DNA of 64,000 bases from Stomorhina lunata. Lineage: Eukaryota; Arthropoda; Insecta; Diptera; Rhiniidae. The translations under genes and the position numbers were made by a program. Positions 1 to 10,318 of this stretch are shown here, piece by piece. The stretch covers positions 75,130,129-75,194,128 of the forward strand of contig OW121741.1 of NCBI GenBank assembly GCA_933228675.1. Direction: 5' to 3'. A model generated the notes under the pieces. It saw nothing but the letters and a program-made list of their open reading frames with translations. It was not told where the DNA came from and did no database searches. Within the stretch, counting starts at the first letter, position 1. Each line of letters begins with the position of its first letter.

Positions 1-220
1 GAATATTAAGAAGTCATAACTTTTAAAGTGGAAATCGAATCCAGAATATTTATGATTTGATCGAAACTGGGTCATGCTGAGCGAAGTGTACGAGCTTGCT
101 TTATCGTTCAAAATTGGCCGTTCTACGCTGCTCAAATGTTACCATTAAGATAGGTCCATATTTACGAGGAAAAAGGCAAATATGTACTCTTCTACTGCCG
201 TAGTCTGTTAATATAAATAT
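1..220. repeat. Direct repeat A, copy 1, left of jhamt-1
   Basis: About 220 bp of AT-rich DNA without a credible reading frame. It is recognisably similar, in the same orientation, to 2605-2835. Shared landmarks are a tcataactttnaaagt block near its start and a ggaccatattt/gaggaaaaaggc-type block near its end. The two copies bracket satellite array 1 plus jhamt-1. The copy runs directly into the satellite at 221. The window begins here, so its left limit is unknown. Confidence 0.6.
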
Positions 221-1273
221 TCTAGTTCAGTTCTAGTTCAGTTTTAGTTCAGTTCTAGTTCAGTTCTAGTTCAGTTCTAGTTCAGTTCTAGTTCAGTTCT
301 AGTTCAGTTCTAGTTCAGTTCTAGTTCAGTTCTAGTTCAGTTCTAGTTCAGTTCTAGTTCAGTTCTAGTTCAGTTCTAGTTCAGTTCTAGTTCAGTTCTA
401 GTTCAGTTCTAGTTCAGTTCTAGTTCAGTTCTAGTTCAGTTCTAGTTCAGTTCTAGTTCAGTTCTAGTTCAGTTCTAGTTCAGTTCTAGTTCAGTTCTAG
501 TTCAGTTCTAGTTCAGTTCTAGTTCAGTTCTAGTTCAGTTCTAGTTCAGTTCTAGTTCAGTTCTAGTTCAGTTCTAGTTCAGTTCTAGTTCAGTTCTAGT
601 TCAGTTCTAGTTCAGTTCTAGTTCAGTTCTAGTTCAGTTCTAGTTCAGTTCTAGTTCAGTTCTAGTTCAGTTCTAGTTCAGTTCTAGTTCAGTTCTAGTT
701 CAGTTCTAGTTCAGTTCTAGTTCAGTTCTAGTTCAGTTCTAGTTCAGTTCTAGTTCAGTTCTAGTTCAGTTCTAGTTCAGTTCTAGTTCAGTTCTAGTTC
801 AGTTCTAGTTCAGTTCTAGTTCAGTTCTAGTTCAGTTCTAGTTCAGTTCTAGTTCAGTTCTAGTTCAGTTCTAGTTCAGTTCTAGTTCAGTTCTAGTTCA
901 GTTCTAGTTCAGTTCTAGTTCAGTTCTAGTTCAGTTCTAGTTCAGTTCTAGTTCAGTTCTAGTTCAGTTCTAGTTCAGTTCTAGTTCAGTTCTAGTTCAG
1001 TTCTAGTTCAGTTCTAGTTCAGTTCTAGTTCAGTTCTAGTTCAGTTCTAGTTCAGTTCTAGTTCAGTTCTAGTTCAGTTCTAGTTCAGTTCTAGTTCAGT
1101 TCTAGTTCAGTTCTAGTTCAGTTCTAGTTCAGTTCTAGTTCAGTTCTAGTTCAGTTCTAGTTCAGTTCTAGTTCAGTTCTAGTTCAGTTCTAGTTCAGTT
1201 CTAGTTCAGTTCTAGTTCAGTTCTAATTCAGTTCTAGTTCAGTTCTAGTTCTGTTCGGTTCTAGTTTAGTTCT
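221..1273. repeat. 11-bp satellite array 1 (AGTTCAGTTCT)
   Basis: Roughly 95 head-to-tail copies of the 11-mer AGTTCAGTTCT, almost without variation. Only the last 60 bp decay (units with aattc, tgttcgg, gtttag). The unit is AGTTC twice plus T. The array lies about 125 bp beyond the stop codon of jhamt-1, which points toward it. It has the same strand orientation as the 8-kb array at 53076-61012. The assembled length may be shorter than the true one. Confidence 0.97.
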
Positions 1274-1398
1274 CTAGCTGGAGAAAAAAGTATTTTGCAT
1301 TCAAAGATGTTTTTATTTTATATAACAAAAATGTATATCTAATTGAGTGTATACATCCTTGCCTTTTTAAATTTGGAACAACTTATCCTAACCATCAC

Positions 1399-2377
1399 TT
1401 ATAATCTTCCATTTGCGGGAGATTTCCTAGCGTATGCAATCAATAGCTTATAGGTCACAATATATTCGTGTGAGTCAGGATCATCCTTATTTAATTCTAA
1501 ACTTAGGTAGGTACTAGTGAGGTCATCCATATAACTATCTTGCAATTCTTGGGGCATTCTTTCCACAAAAGGATTAACCACTTTTAAGTTCTCTGAAATA
1601 ATATATAGGTATAAGTATTAAAATTTTAATAATTTAATAACTTGTTATTACCTTTAAAGATTTCTGCAGTTTGATAGTCAAAAAACATGGGTCTTAACTC
1701 TACATGAATATCTGTAAATCCCACTTGCTTTAGCATTGAAGAAAACTCCAATTCAGTATCGGGACAGTAATGCCAGGGACATATAAAACGGTCTACATCT
1801 TTCATATACTCCGACCATTTGGAAAATTTGCTTAACATTTTGTAAACATCAAAGATGGGATTTTGGGCCAGAAATACTAAAAGGCAGTCACCACCATCCT
1901 CTCTAAGAATCTTAAAAACGTTTTCTAAGGCTTGTCTTAAAAATTCAGGGTTATTATATATAGGCTATACAATTTTTTAATACCAATAAAAATAATTTCA
2001 TACCTTTGATCTTGCAGCCAATGCAAACAATAGAAGGAAGTTACATGATTAAACTGCTCCCTCAAATCATTGGGAATTTCATTTTTAGTTCCAATATCTA
2101 AAACTCTAAAATCGCATTTCTCTTTGGATTTATATATATTTTTAGCATATTCCACCATTTTGGGAGATATGTCCGTTCCAATGACTCTTTCAAAATTTGT
2201 GGGCATCAAGGGATATATAAAGTCCATTAAAACATCACCTGAACCCGTTCCAATATCCAACAGAGCATCGTATTTATCCAAACGCCACTGTAATTTATTA
2301 GAGAATTCCCGTATGATCTTTTCAGCGTCATGCCTCTGAACTTCATTGGCTTTATGGTACAAACTGGCTTGATTCAT
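1399..2377 (-). CDS. jhamt: Juvenile hormone acid O-methyltransferase, copy 1
   Basis: Transfers a methyl group from S-adenosylmethionine to juvenile hormone acid or farnesoic acid, the late step of juvenile hormone synthesis. Three exons: 2377-2004, 1935-1652 and 1592-1399 (374, 284 and 194 nt), with GT/AG introns in phases 2 and 1, giving 283 aa (the Drosophila protein is slightly longer). The product starts MNQASLYHKAN. The class I methyltransferase SAM motif LLDIGTGSGDVLMD is near residue 50. The family blocks VTSFYCLHW and GGDCLLVFL follow, with NPFVERMP in exon 3. No internal stop is seen. An in-frame ATG 12 codons upstream (2413) has no counterpart in the other copies, so the MNQAS start is preferred. 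A TATA box lies about 95 bp upstream. Closest local relative: jhamt-2. Confidence 0.92.
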
Positions 2378-2469
2378 TGATTTTTTGTCGGAAAATAAAG
2401 TGTAGTTCCACAATGTTCTCGTTCAACCTCTGAATATATTTCTGTTGCTTTAGTCTTTTAAAGTTAAGC

Positions 2470-2476
2470 TTTTATA
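2470..2476 (-). promoter_or_regulatory. TATA box of jhamt-1
   Basis: TATAAAA on the minus strand, about 95 bp upstream of the jhamt-1 start codon. All four paralogs have the same heptamer at 93-110 bp from their ATG, which supports a shared core promoter. I see no clear initiator at the expected distance in this copy. Confidence 0.6.
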
Positions 2477-2604
2477 CAATGTAATGAAATATGTAATTTG
2501 TTATCTGTAGATAATTTGTCATAGTTGGTTTTAGTAACTGATTAAGCTTGTGTACCCTACTCCACCTATAATGGTATGATGGTTTATATTTAGGGTTTGT
2601 GCTC

Positions 2605-2835
2605 ATTTAATTCATAACTTTCAAAGTCGAACTCGAATCTTGAATTTAAAATTGGCGGATGTTGGGTAATAAAAATAAATCAATCGACATTTGAAGTCTC
2701 CAAAAGTAGCATTCAGAATTGAATGTTCTCCGCTACTTAAATGATACTATTACGACCGGACCATATTTCCGAAGAAAAAGGCCAATATTTGCTCATCTAT
2801 TGTTTCAGACATTAAGCAAATATTCTATTAAAAAT
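2605..2835. repeat. Direct repeat A, copy 2, right of jhamt-1
   Basis: Diverged second copy of the sequence at 1-220, in the same orientation and without coding sequence. It lies upstream of jhamt-1. About 100 bp of unassigned AT-rich DNA follow. Confidence 0.55.
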
Positions 2836-2931
2836 TTTTCTATCAAAAAATTATTCGACAAAAGCAGAAATCAGATTTTTCCATCTGTAGCACCCATACA
2901 ATAAGATACAATAACTGTTTAAATGCATTTT

Positions 2932-3720
2932 TTTTTTGCATAACTTAAGTCGTGTACGGGGTCATATTGTCGGGCTTGACTGACTATAATACTTTACGAC
3001 TTGTTATACCCTTCAAGTATGCATAGGTGGAGAGGGTATTATAAGTTTGTGCTGATGTATGTAACGCATAGAAATATTTGTCTTAGACCCACTTTTTTGT
3101 ATACCAATAGACTTAGAATAACTTTCTGAGTCGATTTAAAGATGTCAGTCCGACCGTCCATCTGGCTGGCTAGACCCTCATGTAAACCATGTAATCAAGG
3201 TTCAGGTCGCAATTCTAAAGATAATTAGATGAAATTTTGCAATGATATTTTTTTTGATAGTGGGACCATGGCTATTAAAATTCGTCATCCGTCCATTATT
3301 TATAGTACCTCCCATAGGTCTCATAGTTTTTCATGAAATTTAAAACAAATACTGCTTATGTAAAGTTAAATAAGCCACATTTTACCATACACACTCTTCT
3401 ATCAAAAGGCACCAAATAAGACAAAAATCACTAAAACGCTCGCAAATCAGAAGATATTGAGAATTTTGAATTTATTTTTTTACACACAAAAAACTTTATC
3501 AATTTGCCAAAATTCGAGATAATCGGTCCACATTTGACCCTAGCTCTCATATAAGTATAAATGATGGAAACAGCTTAAACTTATAAGTCTAAAGAAAATG
3601 TTTGTATTATGACAAAATTTAGCAAATATTTGTCTTAATACAGGAAAAAGAACACCTTTGACCTTAGTGGTGAAGGGTATCGTATGGTCGGCTTGACCAA
3701 CTATTGCACTTTTTTACTTA
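2932..3720 (+). repeat. Rolling-circle-like interspersed repeat, family F2
   Basis: A terminus (2941-3003) with the hairpin GTCGGGCTTGACTGAC and a tail ending in acttgtt runs straight into the start of another unit (atacccttcaagtatgc, 3003). That unit ends at 3665-3720 with ggtgaagggtat, a second hairpin and tttttactta. The body holds the fly-type gtcagtccgaccgtcc string and atcggtccacatttgacc blocks. No gene is present. Subterminal ACCCTTCA-like and GGTGAAGGGT ends are inverted relative to each other, as in Helentron-derived DINE/HINE elements. Confidence 0.55.
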
Positions 3721-4082
3721 TTTTTATGTATTTTTCATATGTACGTAGTGTTTTTGTTGTAATAGATAATTTAAATTTTATAAATATGAATTCTAATGTA
3801 TTTTTGATGTAATATGTATGTATGTAAGATTTTTTGTTTGTATATATTTATAATGAACATACATCCATATATACATATGTATGTCATTATGTTCTCAAAA
3901 AGTTTAAATTTTGTAACCTCAACTGCTATCAAAAATTTGAGTACAAATATTGACAAATATAAATTTTTAGGCGTTTGCTTTTATTTACATTTACAACACG
4001 TGTCAGCTGATCGTGTTTGTATCAGAGATGGAACATTGATTTCAACATATGATAAAACCTATTTCTGAAAAAAAACGATTTT
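3721..4082. other. AT-rich spacer, nothing recognised
   Basis: About 360 bp of low-complexity AT-rich DNA with TATGTATG runs. The short open frames on both strands overlap each other and resemble nothing known. I support no feature here. Confidence 0.5.
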
Positions 4083-5455
4083 TATATCCACCATCAAAAA
4101 GAATGGAGGTATATTGAGATTGTCATTCCGTTTGTAATTTCCTTAATATTGGCTCAAAAACCAAAATTGAAGTAAATAAATATATTTTGAATCCTTATGA
4201 AATTCTAAGACGATTGAGCGTATGTCTCTCTGCCTGTCTGTCTGTTGTCGGCACGATAAAACCTTAACGAAAGCAAATAGGTCAATGAAATTTGGCACAA
4301 ATATTCTTTATTTCTTGGAAAATTTTGGTATTGAAATCGGGCCAAATCGGTTCACATTTGACCATAGCTCCCGTATAACCTTGTCTAGGCTAATCGCTTA
4401 TTTGCTAATAAATGACAAATTATAATAGCTATGATGACAAAACTTAGTTTTACGTAAGCACTAGGCAGCATATACAATTTCATCGTAATCGGTTCACATT
4501 TAACCATAGCTCCCATACAAAAAACTTACGGAAACAGCCTAAATTCCACCTGAAATGCACTTAAATGCCAATAAATGATAAACTGTAATAGCTTTGGCCA
4601 CTAAATTTAGCACAAGGAAGTCTTATGTGAATACCAGCCAGTGTACAAAATTTTGTCACAATCTCTCACCATTTGATCATAGCTCCCATATAAAAAACTT
4701 ACGGAAACACAAAAATACAAAAAGAAACGGGGGTTTATGTCCGTCTGTTCGTCAGCTAAAAGCGCGATAGCTCCTTAACTACAAGAGCTATAGAGACAAA
4801 ACTTTACGAAAGTATTTTTGATATGTTACGTGTACTGAAAATCGGCGAAATCGGTCCACATTTAGTTAGAGCTCCCATATAACCCCGCCCCGGGGAACAC
4901 ATTAATGCTGATAAATTGAATACAATTGTAAAAGCTATGACTACTAAATTAAGAATAGAGTAAATAGTTTTATGCATCTATTGGTCAGTATATCAAATTT
5001 TATAGGAATCAGTCCATATTGCACCTACAAAATTAGATAGCTATCAATCAATGTTCAGACCAGACTTTATATACGGTGGATGCATTAGGGATTCCTAACA
5101 AAATATATGGACCTGCCGTATTACTATCAACGTGTTTAGCCTAACTACATATTAAGACAACGAAAAGTATATAACAACTTATTAATGTAAAATTATACCC
5201 TGTTATGAGACTGTAGACAAAGTAAATTATACGGAAAGCACTTAAATACTTTTAGATGTTGAACTATAAAACCACAGCAACCGAGTTAAGTTCAAGGAAT
5301 TTACCAACAATACCAACCAGTGTAACAAATTTTTTCGAATTTGGTCCACATTTTGAATTAGCTGCACCCTCGTTGATATATGAGATATGTTTCTAAATTT
5401 AACACAACGTGATGGTGGGTATATAAGATTCGGCGCAGCCAAATATAACACTCTT
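4083..5455 (+). repeat. Rolling-circle-like interspersed repeat, family R, copy 1
   Basis: Starts with tatatccaccatcaaaaag and ends with ggtgggtatataagattcggcgcagccaaat and a cactctta tail. This gives subterminal inverted ACCACC/GGTGGT ends followed by a 3' hairpin. The body is four to five diverged units of roughly 200 bp, each with atagctcccatata, acttacggaaac and a tcggttcacattt block. It has no coding capacity; apparent ORFs arise from the unit periodicity. The design resembles non-autonomous Helentron (DINE/HINE) elements. The same family recurs at 9.1-12.5, 18.2-21.2, 23.7-25.1, 27.7-28.6 and 33.8-34.1 kb. Confidence 0.6.
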
Positions 5456-5489
5456 ATTATTTTTTATTTTTATTTAATCTTTAGATAAT

Positions 5490-6234
5490 GGGTGTTTTTT
5501 TTAGAGATATAGAACTTCGAATTGAAATAAAACATACGAAAATCGTTTTAATGTCCATCAATTTGGCTTTATTGGAAGGATAATTTTATGCCATTAATGT
5601 TTAAATATGATTTCGGGCATGTGGCCGCCGCGGCTGGCTCGAATAAAGCCAATTCTACAGGTACAATTTTCAACTACTTTTTCGAGCATATGGGGCCGTA
5701 TGTTGGCAATATCGCCACGAATGTTGGCTTCCAAGTCCCCTAACGTTTCTGGTTTGTTGGCGTAGACGAGCGACTTTACATATCCCCAAAGAAAATAATC
5801 CAGTGGTGTCAAATCGCACGATCTTGGTGGCCAATTGACAGGTCCATTCCGCGAAATTATGCGCTCATCGAATGTTTCCTTCAATAAATCAATTGTGACG
5901 TGCGCTGTGTGGCATGTAGCGCCGTCTTGTTGGAACCACAACTCATCCACATTCATGCCATCCAAAACAAAATAGTCGGTTATCATGGCTCTATACCGGT
6001 TTCCATATATGGTAACTGACTCTCCAGCATTATTTCGGAAGAAGTATGGCCCAATGACTCCACCAGTCATTATTTTCGAAATAAATTTGCACGATTTGTA
6101 AGCGTTGTTCTTTTGTCAACCTGTTCATGATGAAATGGCAAACCAAACTAAATATTAATCACTTGACAGCTGACAAAATGGCCGCCATGGCGCGCCAGTT
6201 AAAAAAGTGATGCCAACTTAAAGTTCTATACCTC
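5490..6234 (-). mobile_element. Mariner-like element (DD41D type), internally deleted
   Basis: The left end carries GGGTGTTTTTTTTAGAGATATAGAACTT and the right end carries the complement of TGAGGTATAGAACTT, so inner terminal inverted repeats are visible. The right outer bases have no match to the left outer bases. Inside is a broken transposase (5594-6128). At about 745 bp it is far shorter than a full mariner of roughly 1.3 kb. It sits directly beside the end of repeat R copy 1. Confidence 0.8.
5594..6128 (-). pseudogene. Mariner transposase pseudogene, DD41D type
   Basis: The minus-strand ATG at 6128 opens a typical mariner N-terminus (MNRLTKEQRLQIV) of about 20 residues. An internal deletion then joins it, in a different frame, to the C-terminal catalytic half. 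The downstream frame (5594-6070) holds WFQQDGATCHTA and PPRSCDLTPLDYFLWGY. I count 41 residues between the aspartates of QQDG and PLDY, the DD41D spacing known from the tephritid rosa-type mariners. The first catalytic aspartate and most of the DNA-binding region are missing, so it cannot encode an active enzyme. Confidence 0.88.
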
Positions 6235-7225
6235 AATAATGTAATGTAGAAATTAAAAAGCTAGAACGGTTCTTTTTTCAGGGAACCCAGGTGATACCAC
6301 AAAAATGACAAAAAGTAGTGGCTTACAATGAACTTTGAATGATGTATCAACTTAATTTAATTTTTATTATAAATTGCACCCTATTTGCCATCCCTGGTTT
6401 TTTTCTTTGTCAAAAACAATAAGAGCTTGTATTAACAAAATTTTTGGGTGACCAGTGTCGCCAAAGCTAATAAATATAAATTAAATTCAGACTCAGAAAA
6501 AGCTTAAAAGCTCTAGATGTTACAAGTCAATACTGCACAAAAGCTCCCATATAAGCTCAAGCCCAAAAAAAACACTTAAATGCAAATAAATAAAAAAGGT
6601 GATATGACATTTTGTTATATATTTTTATAAAATTATTCAATTTTGAATCTATTCCATTGATTTTGTCATATCTTTGGAACCGGTTCTTCTTTCTTTCATA
6701 TAAAAATAATAGTTTTTCGTGAAAATCCATGTCTTAATAGTAATAACAGAAATAATTTTAAAAAGTTAGTAGAAAACACAAGAGGTTATCTTAGTTCTCT
6801 ATGCATTTATGGGTAAATCCCTGATGTTGAACGTGATAAAAGCGATGAAACTTAAAGTACTTTCAGTTTCGACTTAATCCTAAACTTTAGCTAATAGCAA
6901 ACATTGTAATTTATATAAAAGTTCTCGAATAAAATAAAAGAATTGAAAAATAAGCTGTAAATCGAACGTGACAAAAGTGGCACTTAAAAAGGAACGTTTC
7001 AGCGAAACCTTACGCAATTTCGTCTGGCAATTAATTTTAGAATTTTACCTAACAATCTTTCATTAATATGTTATAGTTTGACTAAAAAATATCGTGTTTT
7101 TATAGATTTTCTGACCTATATTTTTGGTCAATACGTCAGATTTTTTCCACAATTCTTAACTTTTAAGAGTAATTTAATGGACGTAATTGTATAATAGATC
7201 TCTCTTAAAAAATATGAAATAAAAA
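6235..7225. other. Non-coding AT-rich DNA, nothing recognised
   Basis: About 1 kb without a convincing open frame, RNA gene or terminal repeat. I see only short A/T runs and scattered fragments resembling the R family (for example gctcccatataagctc near 6540). Confidence 0.5.
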
Positions 7226-7290
7226 CAAGTAAGAGGTTTACATTCGGCTGTGCCGACTCTTATATACCCACCACCACCATCTACTAACTT
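7226..7290 (-). repeat. Terminal hairpin of an R-family-like repeat
   Basis: acaagtaagagg followed by TTCGGCTGTGCCGA and tatacccaccacca. This is the same hairpin plus subterminal ACCACC arrangement seen at 23690 and 27722, so it marks a minus-oriented 3' end. The DNA beyond it differs from the other R copies, so the extent of this copy is unclear. Confidence 0.5.
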
Positions 7291-7742
7291 TCAAATAATT
7301 TTGTTATTTTGCAGCCGAGAGCCCAAATTTTTTTTTGTAATTGGCCTGAGAGGCCGTTTCATTTTAAACACTCTTTAACCCTTGACTGCGTACCAAGGTA
7401 CCCAGATACTTTGACGTGTTTTATATGGGAAAGCGTTAAATGCAAGTATATTTTTTAAAGTTTTTAGTAGCTTGAAACGAAGCTGAGTACATACCCAGTA
7501 AAACTTTTCATAACCAAATAATGAGTTAAACAGTTAAACTATTAAACACGAACTACTTACTCATTCGCTGTTTAAGTCATTACATTAACATGGGGATGTC
7601 ATTGGAGGCAAGTACTTACCAATTGCAGAAAAGTAATGACTTGGGTAAGCAATTTGAAAGCAACAACAACAACAGCAACAACTTTTTTGTTGTTGTTTTA
7701 TTAAAAACATATATTTTTAAACGAAATACAAAATTTTTTTAT

Positions 7743-7808
7743 GATCCCATGGGGGCTCGAACCCAGACCCTCCGACTGCTAGGCAGAGACTCTTCCACTG
7801 AGCTACTT
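7743..7808 (-). repeat. tRNA-like sequence (possible SINE head)
   Basis: On the minus strand this reads as a tRNA body. TAGCTCAGTGG matches the pol III A box and GGGTTCGAGCCCC matches the B box and T arm. CTCTG/CGGAG can form the anticodon stem, but the loop is 9 nt. No matching acceptor stem is visible, so I do not call a functional tRNA. It may be a tRNA pseudogene or the head of a tRNA-derived SINE. Confidence 0.5.
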
Positions 7809-7829
7809 CATATGTTGAAAACTTAGCAG

Positions 7830-9074
7830 CTTATAATTAATATAAACAATTTTTATTTTTAGATCCAAAATCATGTGAAAATAACTTTGTTTTTCCCTGT
7901 TTTTTCTTTTTGCTTTGTTGTAATTTTTGGAAAAATATTTTTATACGATTTTTTGTAATTATGTTAAAACTTTTTTAAAATTATTTTAAAACTTAAACAA
8001 TTTAAATCTTCTTTTTTGTATATGTTTTTACATAAGATTGACTCTTACTTACTTAAATGTTACAATCTGTTAAGGTCAAAGTCCGAGCATATTTTAGAAT
8101 TCCATGGATTTCGATCTTGTGCGAATATTCTCCAATTTTATAGGCCAAGCTTTGAAAAATGTTCCTCTACTTGGTCTTTCTATCGAAGTTTCGGACATCC
8201 TTCTCTAACATTAGGTAGTGGGACATTTCAATTCTAATTTTATCCTCTTCATTGTATTTTTTTCAAGAGAGGGTTACTAGCCCGTAATCCTAACCCATTT
8301 TTATCGATCTTATGGGACAACTCTCGGAACATGTTAACTCACAATATTAATGGGTGTTAAACTAGCTCCCCGGGTGATACCATGAGGCGGTGTGTGTCCA
8401 CAGTTGAGATTAAGGATGACCCAGATAAGTTGGGCTTACCAAGTTAAGACCAATTAGAATCGTGTTTGGTATTCGACATCCCCTACATAATCAAAATTGA
8501 GTCATGATGGTATTTTTTCATTAACGTGAGTTAGTTTAACAAATTTTTTTTACAGAAGATAATATTTAAGTTCTTAAAATTCAAAAATCATTTAAAAAGA
8601 CTCTTTTAATAAAAAAAAAACTAAAAAAAAATTGTTGCCCTTGGTGGGACTTAAACCGGGGCCATTCAGTTTAAATTACCATCTTAATTACAAATAAGTA
8701 CTTCTGTAATAACTTATTATTTATTCGGATGGTATGTTGTAGTCGTTACAAGGTAACCAGTTATCAGAGTACTTGCCATTACCAAAGTTTTGCTGGGTAT
8801 ATAACAATTTCCTATCAGATGGCCCCGCGAGTAAGCGACCGCTTTTGTACTTTGTTTGTAAATGAGGTATGGGAGATGTTGCAGTTTCAAAGTTTAAGAT
8901 ATACCAAATTTGTATTGTAGATGTTTTATAAGACTGTAAATCTATTTTTGTATTCTTAGCTATGCTTAGATCTCTAAAATAATGCAACAAATATTTGTTT
9001 CTACTTAACCTTTATATAGGTAACCAGATGTCTTGCACCGCAATAGAAGGTGTTTTTTGTTAGCCGCACACAAA
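7830..9074. other. Unassigned repeat-like DNA
   Basis: About 1.2 kb with several short open frames that resemble nothing known. A weak B-box-like ggtttaagtccc lies on the minus strand near 8650, beside an A/T-rich run. It probably belongs to degraded interspersed repeats; I cannot define ends. Confidence 0.4.
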
Positions 9075-9444
9075 GGGTTAAATACTTTTCGTTGCGCTAA
9101 CTATCTTATTAGGTCAAACACGTTGATAGTAATGCATCTACCTTATAAAAAGTTTGGACATTGATTGATAGCTATCTAATTTCCTTGGTGCAATCTTAAT
9201 ATACTGAACGCACCTCCAAATCTTTTTGATTGTAGATATAAAAAGGGGATGTGATACATATAAGAATTATGGCCAAATATTGACCGATTGTAACAAAATT
9301 TTACACACTGGCTGGTATTTATATAGGGCTTATTCCTGCGAAATTTAGTGGTTTTAGCTGTCATATTTCTAATTTAATATTAACTGGACTTTGCTACATT
9401 TTTTTTTTTGGTTTCCGGGAGTGTTTTTAATATGAAAGCTATGA
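9075..9444 (-). repeat. Repeat family R, copy 2, left part
   Basis: Contains the R landmarks aaatctttttgattgtagatat, gaccgattgtaacaaaatttt and ctggtatttatat, in minus orientation. It is broken near 9444 by a GC-richer LINE fragment and resumes at about 10319 with attcaatttatcagcattaatg. Comparison with 24240-24420 shows that these two points are close together in an uninterrupted copy. Confidence 0.6.
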
Positions 9445-10318
9445 AAGTCGAGGTTTTACGTGGACACACTACCGTACAGGCCTATTCCACGGTGCTCTCA
9501 ACACCGGGTGGTAAAATACGTCCACTAGCGCCCGGATATACATCCGTACCAAATTGAAACCATGCTTTTTGGACAAGGTTTCCCCTTTGGTGGGGGCGGA
9601 GCTATCTAACCTCCTTCCGGTCTATGGGTACGGCACCCGGTTGCAATGCAACTCCACATCGAACTTACGTTCTACCCGCGATTTTGGGTATAACCACAGC
9701 CACCACGATGCTCCCAACTGGGGCCACACCAATAGTCAGACTGGAACCGAAATTCCAGGGGCTTCTGACTCCCGTGGTACCAGACAAAGTCTCTGGTCGG
9801 ACTTCGTGGATAAGCCACTACCAGTAAATGCCCCCAAAAAAGGCTAGAGACTGGTTCCCTCACACACACATTCACACAACACATGACCACCTTATATATC
9901 TCGAACACATTTTTGGGAATGAAAAGGCTACCCGGGATCCATCTCAGCCCCAGAAGACCAGGTATTCTCCCAAGAACACCGGGAGGGCCGAGTCGGACCC
10001 CAAGGGAGCCTATTCACCCAAAATTGTATTACTGCCTAGCACTTGAAGAACGAATTCCTCGCCTACTGAAAACCTCTAACACATATTCAGCCACACTTCT
10101 CACCCTTTCCTGGGTGCAAAGCACCCCACTCACATCGTAACCGTCCTGAGTCCTAACTACCCCCAAGCTTCTAAATTTCTTATGTCCGAGTAAAACGGGC
10201 ATTCACACAACACATGCTTCCAATCCTCACATTCTGACCCACAATCACACTCAGCAGTATCACTCAACGTACGCTTATGCAGGAATTCATTAAGGGAGCC
10301 ATGCCCGGTAATGCAAAT
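9445..10318 (-). mobile_element. LINE 3' fragment (R1/LOA/I-like), inserted in repeat R
   Basis: A GC-richer island inside AT-rich repeat. On the minus strand, 10318-10050 encodes the C-terminal region typical of RNase H/zinc-tail LINEs. It has a CDCGSECEDWKHVLCECPFYSDIR-like pattern (spread over frameshifts), then RTQDGYDVSGVL and a SVAEYVLEVF block. The remainder to 9445 would be 3' untranslated sequence. No reverse transcriptase domain is retained. The exact clade cannot be set by eye. Confidence 0.6.

Noticed and set aside
2377..2413. N-terminal extension of jhamt-1 by 12 codons (MWNYTLFSDKKS)
   Set aside because: The other three paralogs start at MNQAS or MNNPD and have no matching extension. 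The upstream ATG may be in the leader, but I prefer the conserved start.
8640..8705. Possible tRNA on the minus strand (ggtttaagtccc)
   Set aside because: Only a weak B box is visible. No A box, anticodon arm or acceptor stem can be drawn.
9554..10140. Several overlapping frames of 67-97 codons on both strands
   Set aside because: Product of higher GC content in the LINE 3' fragment. The meaningful coding signal is on the minus strand near 10050-10318.
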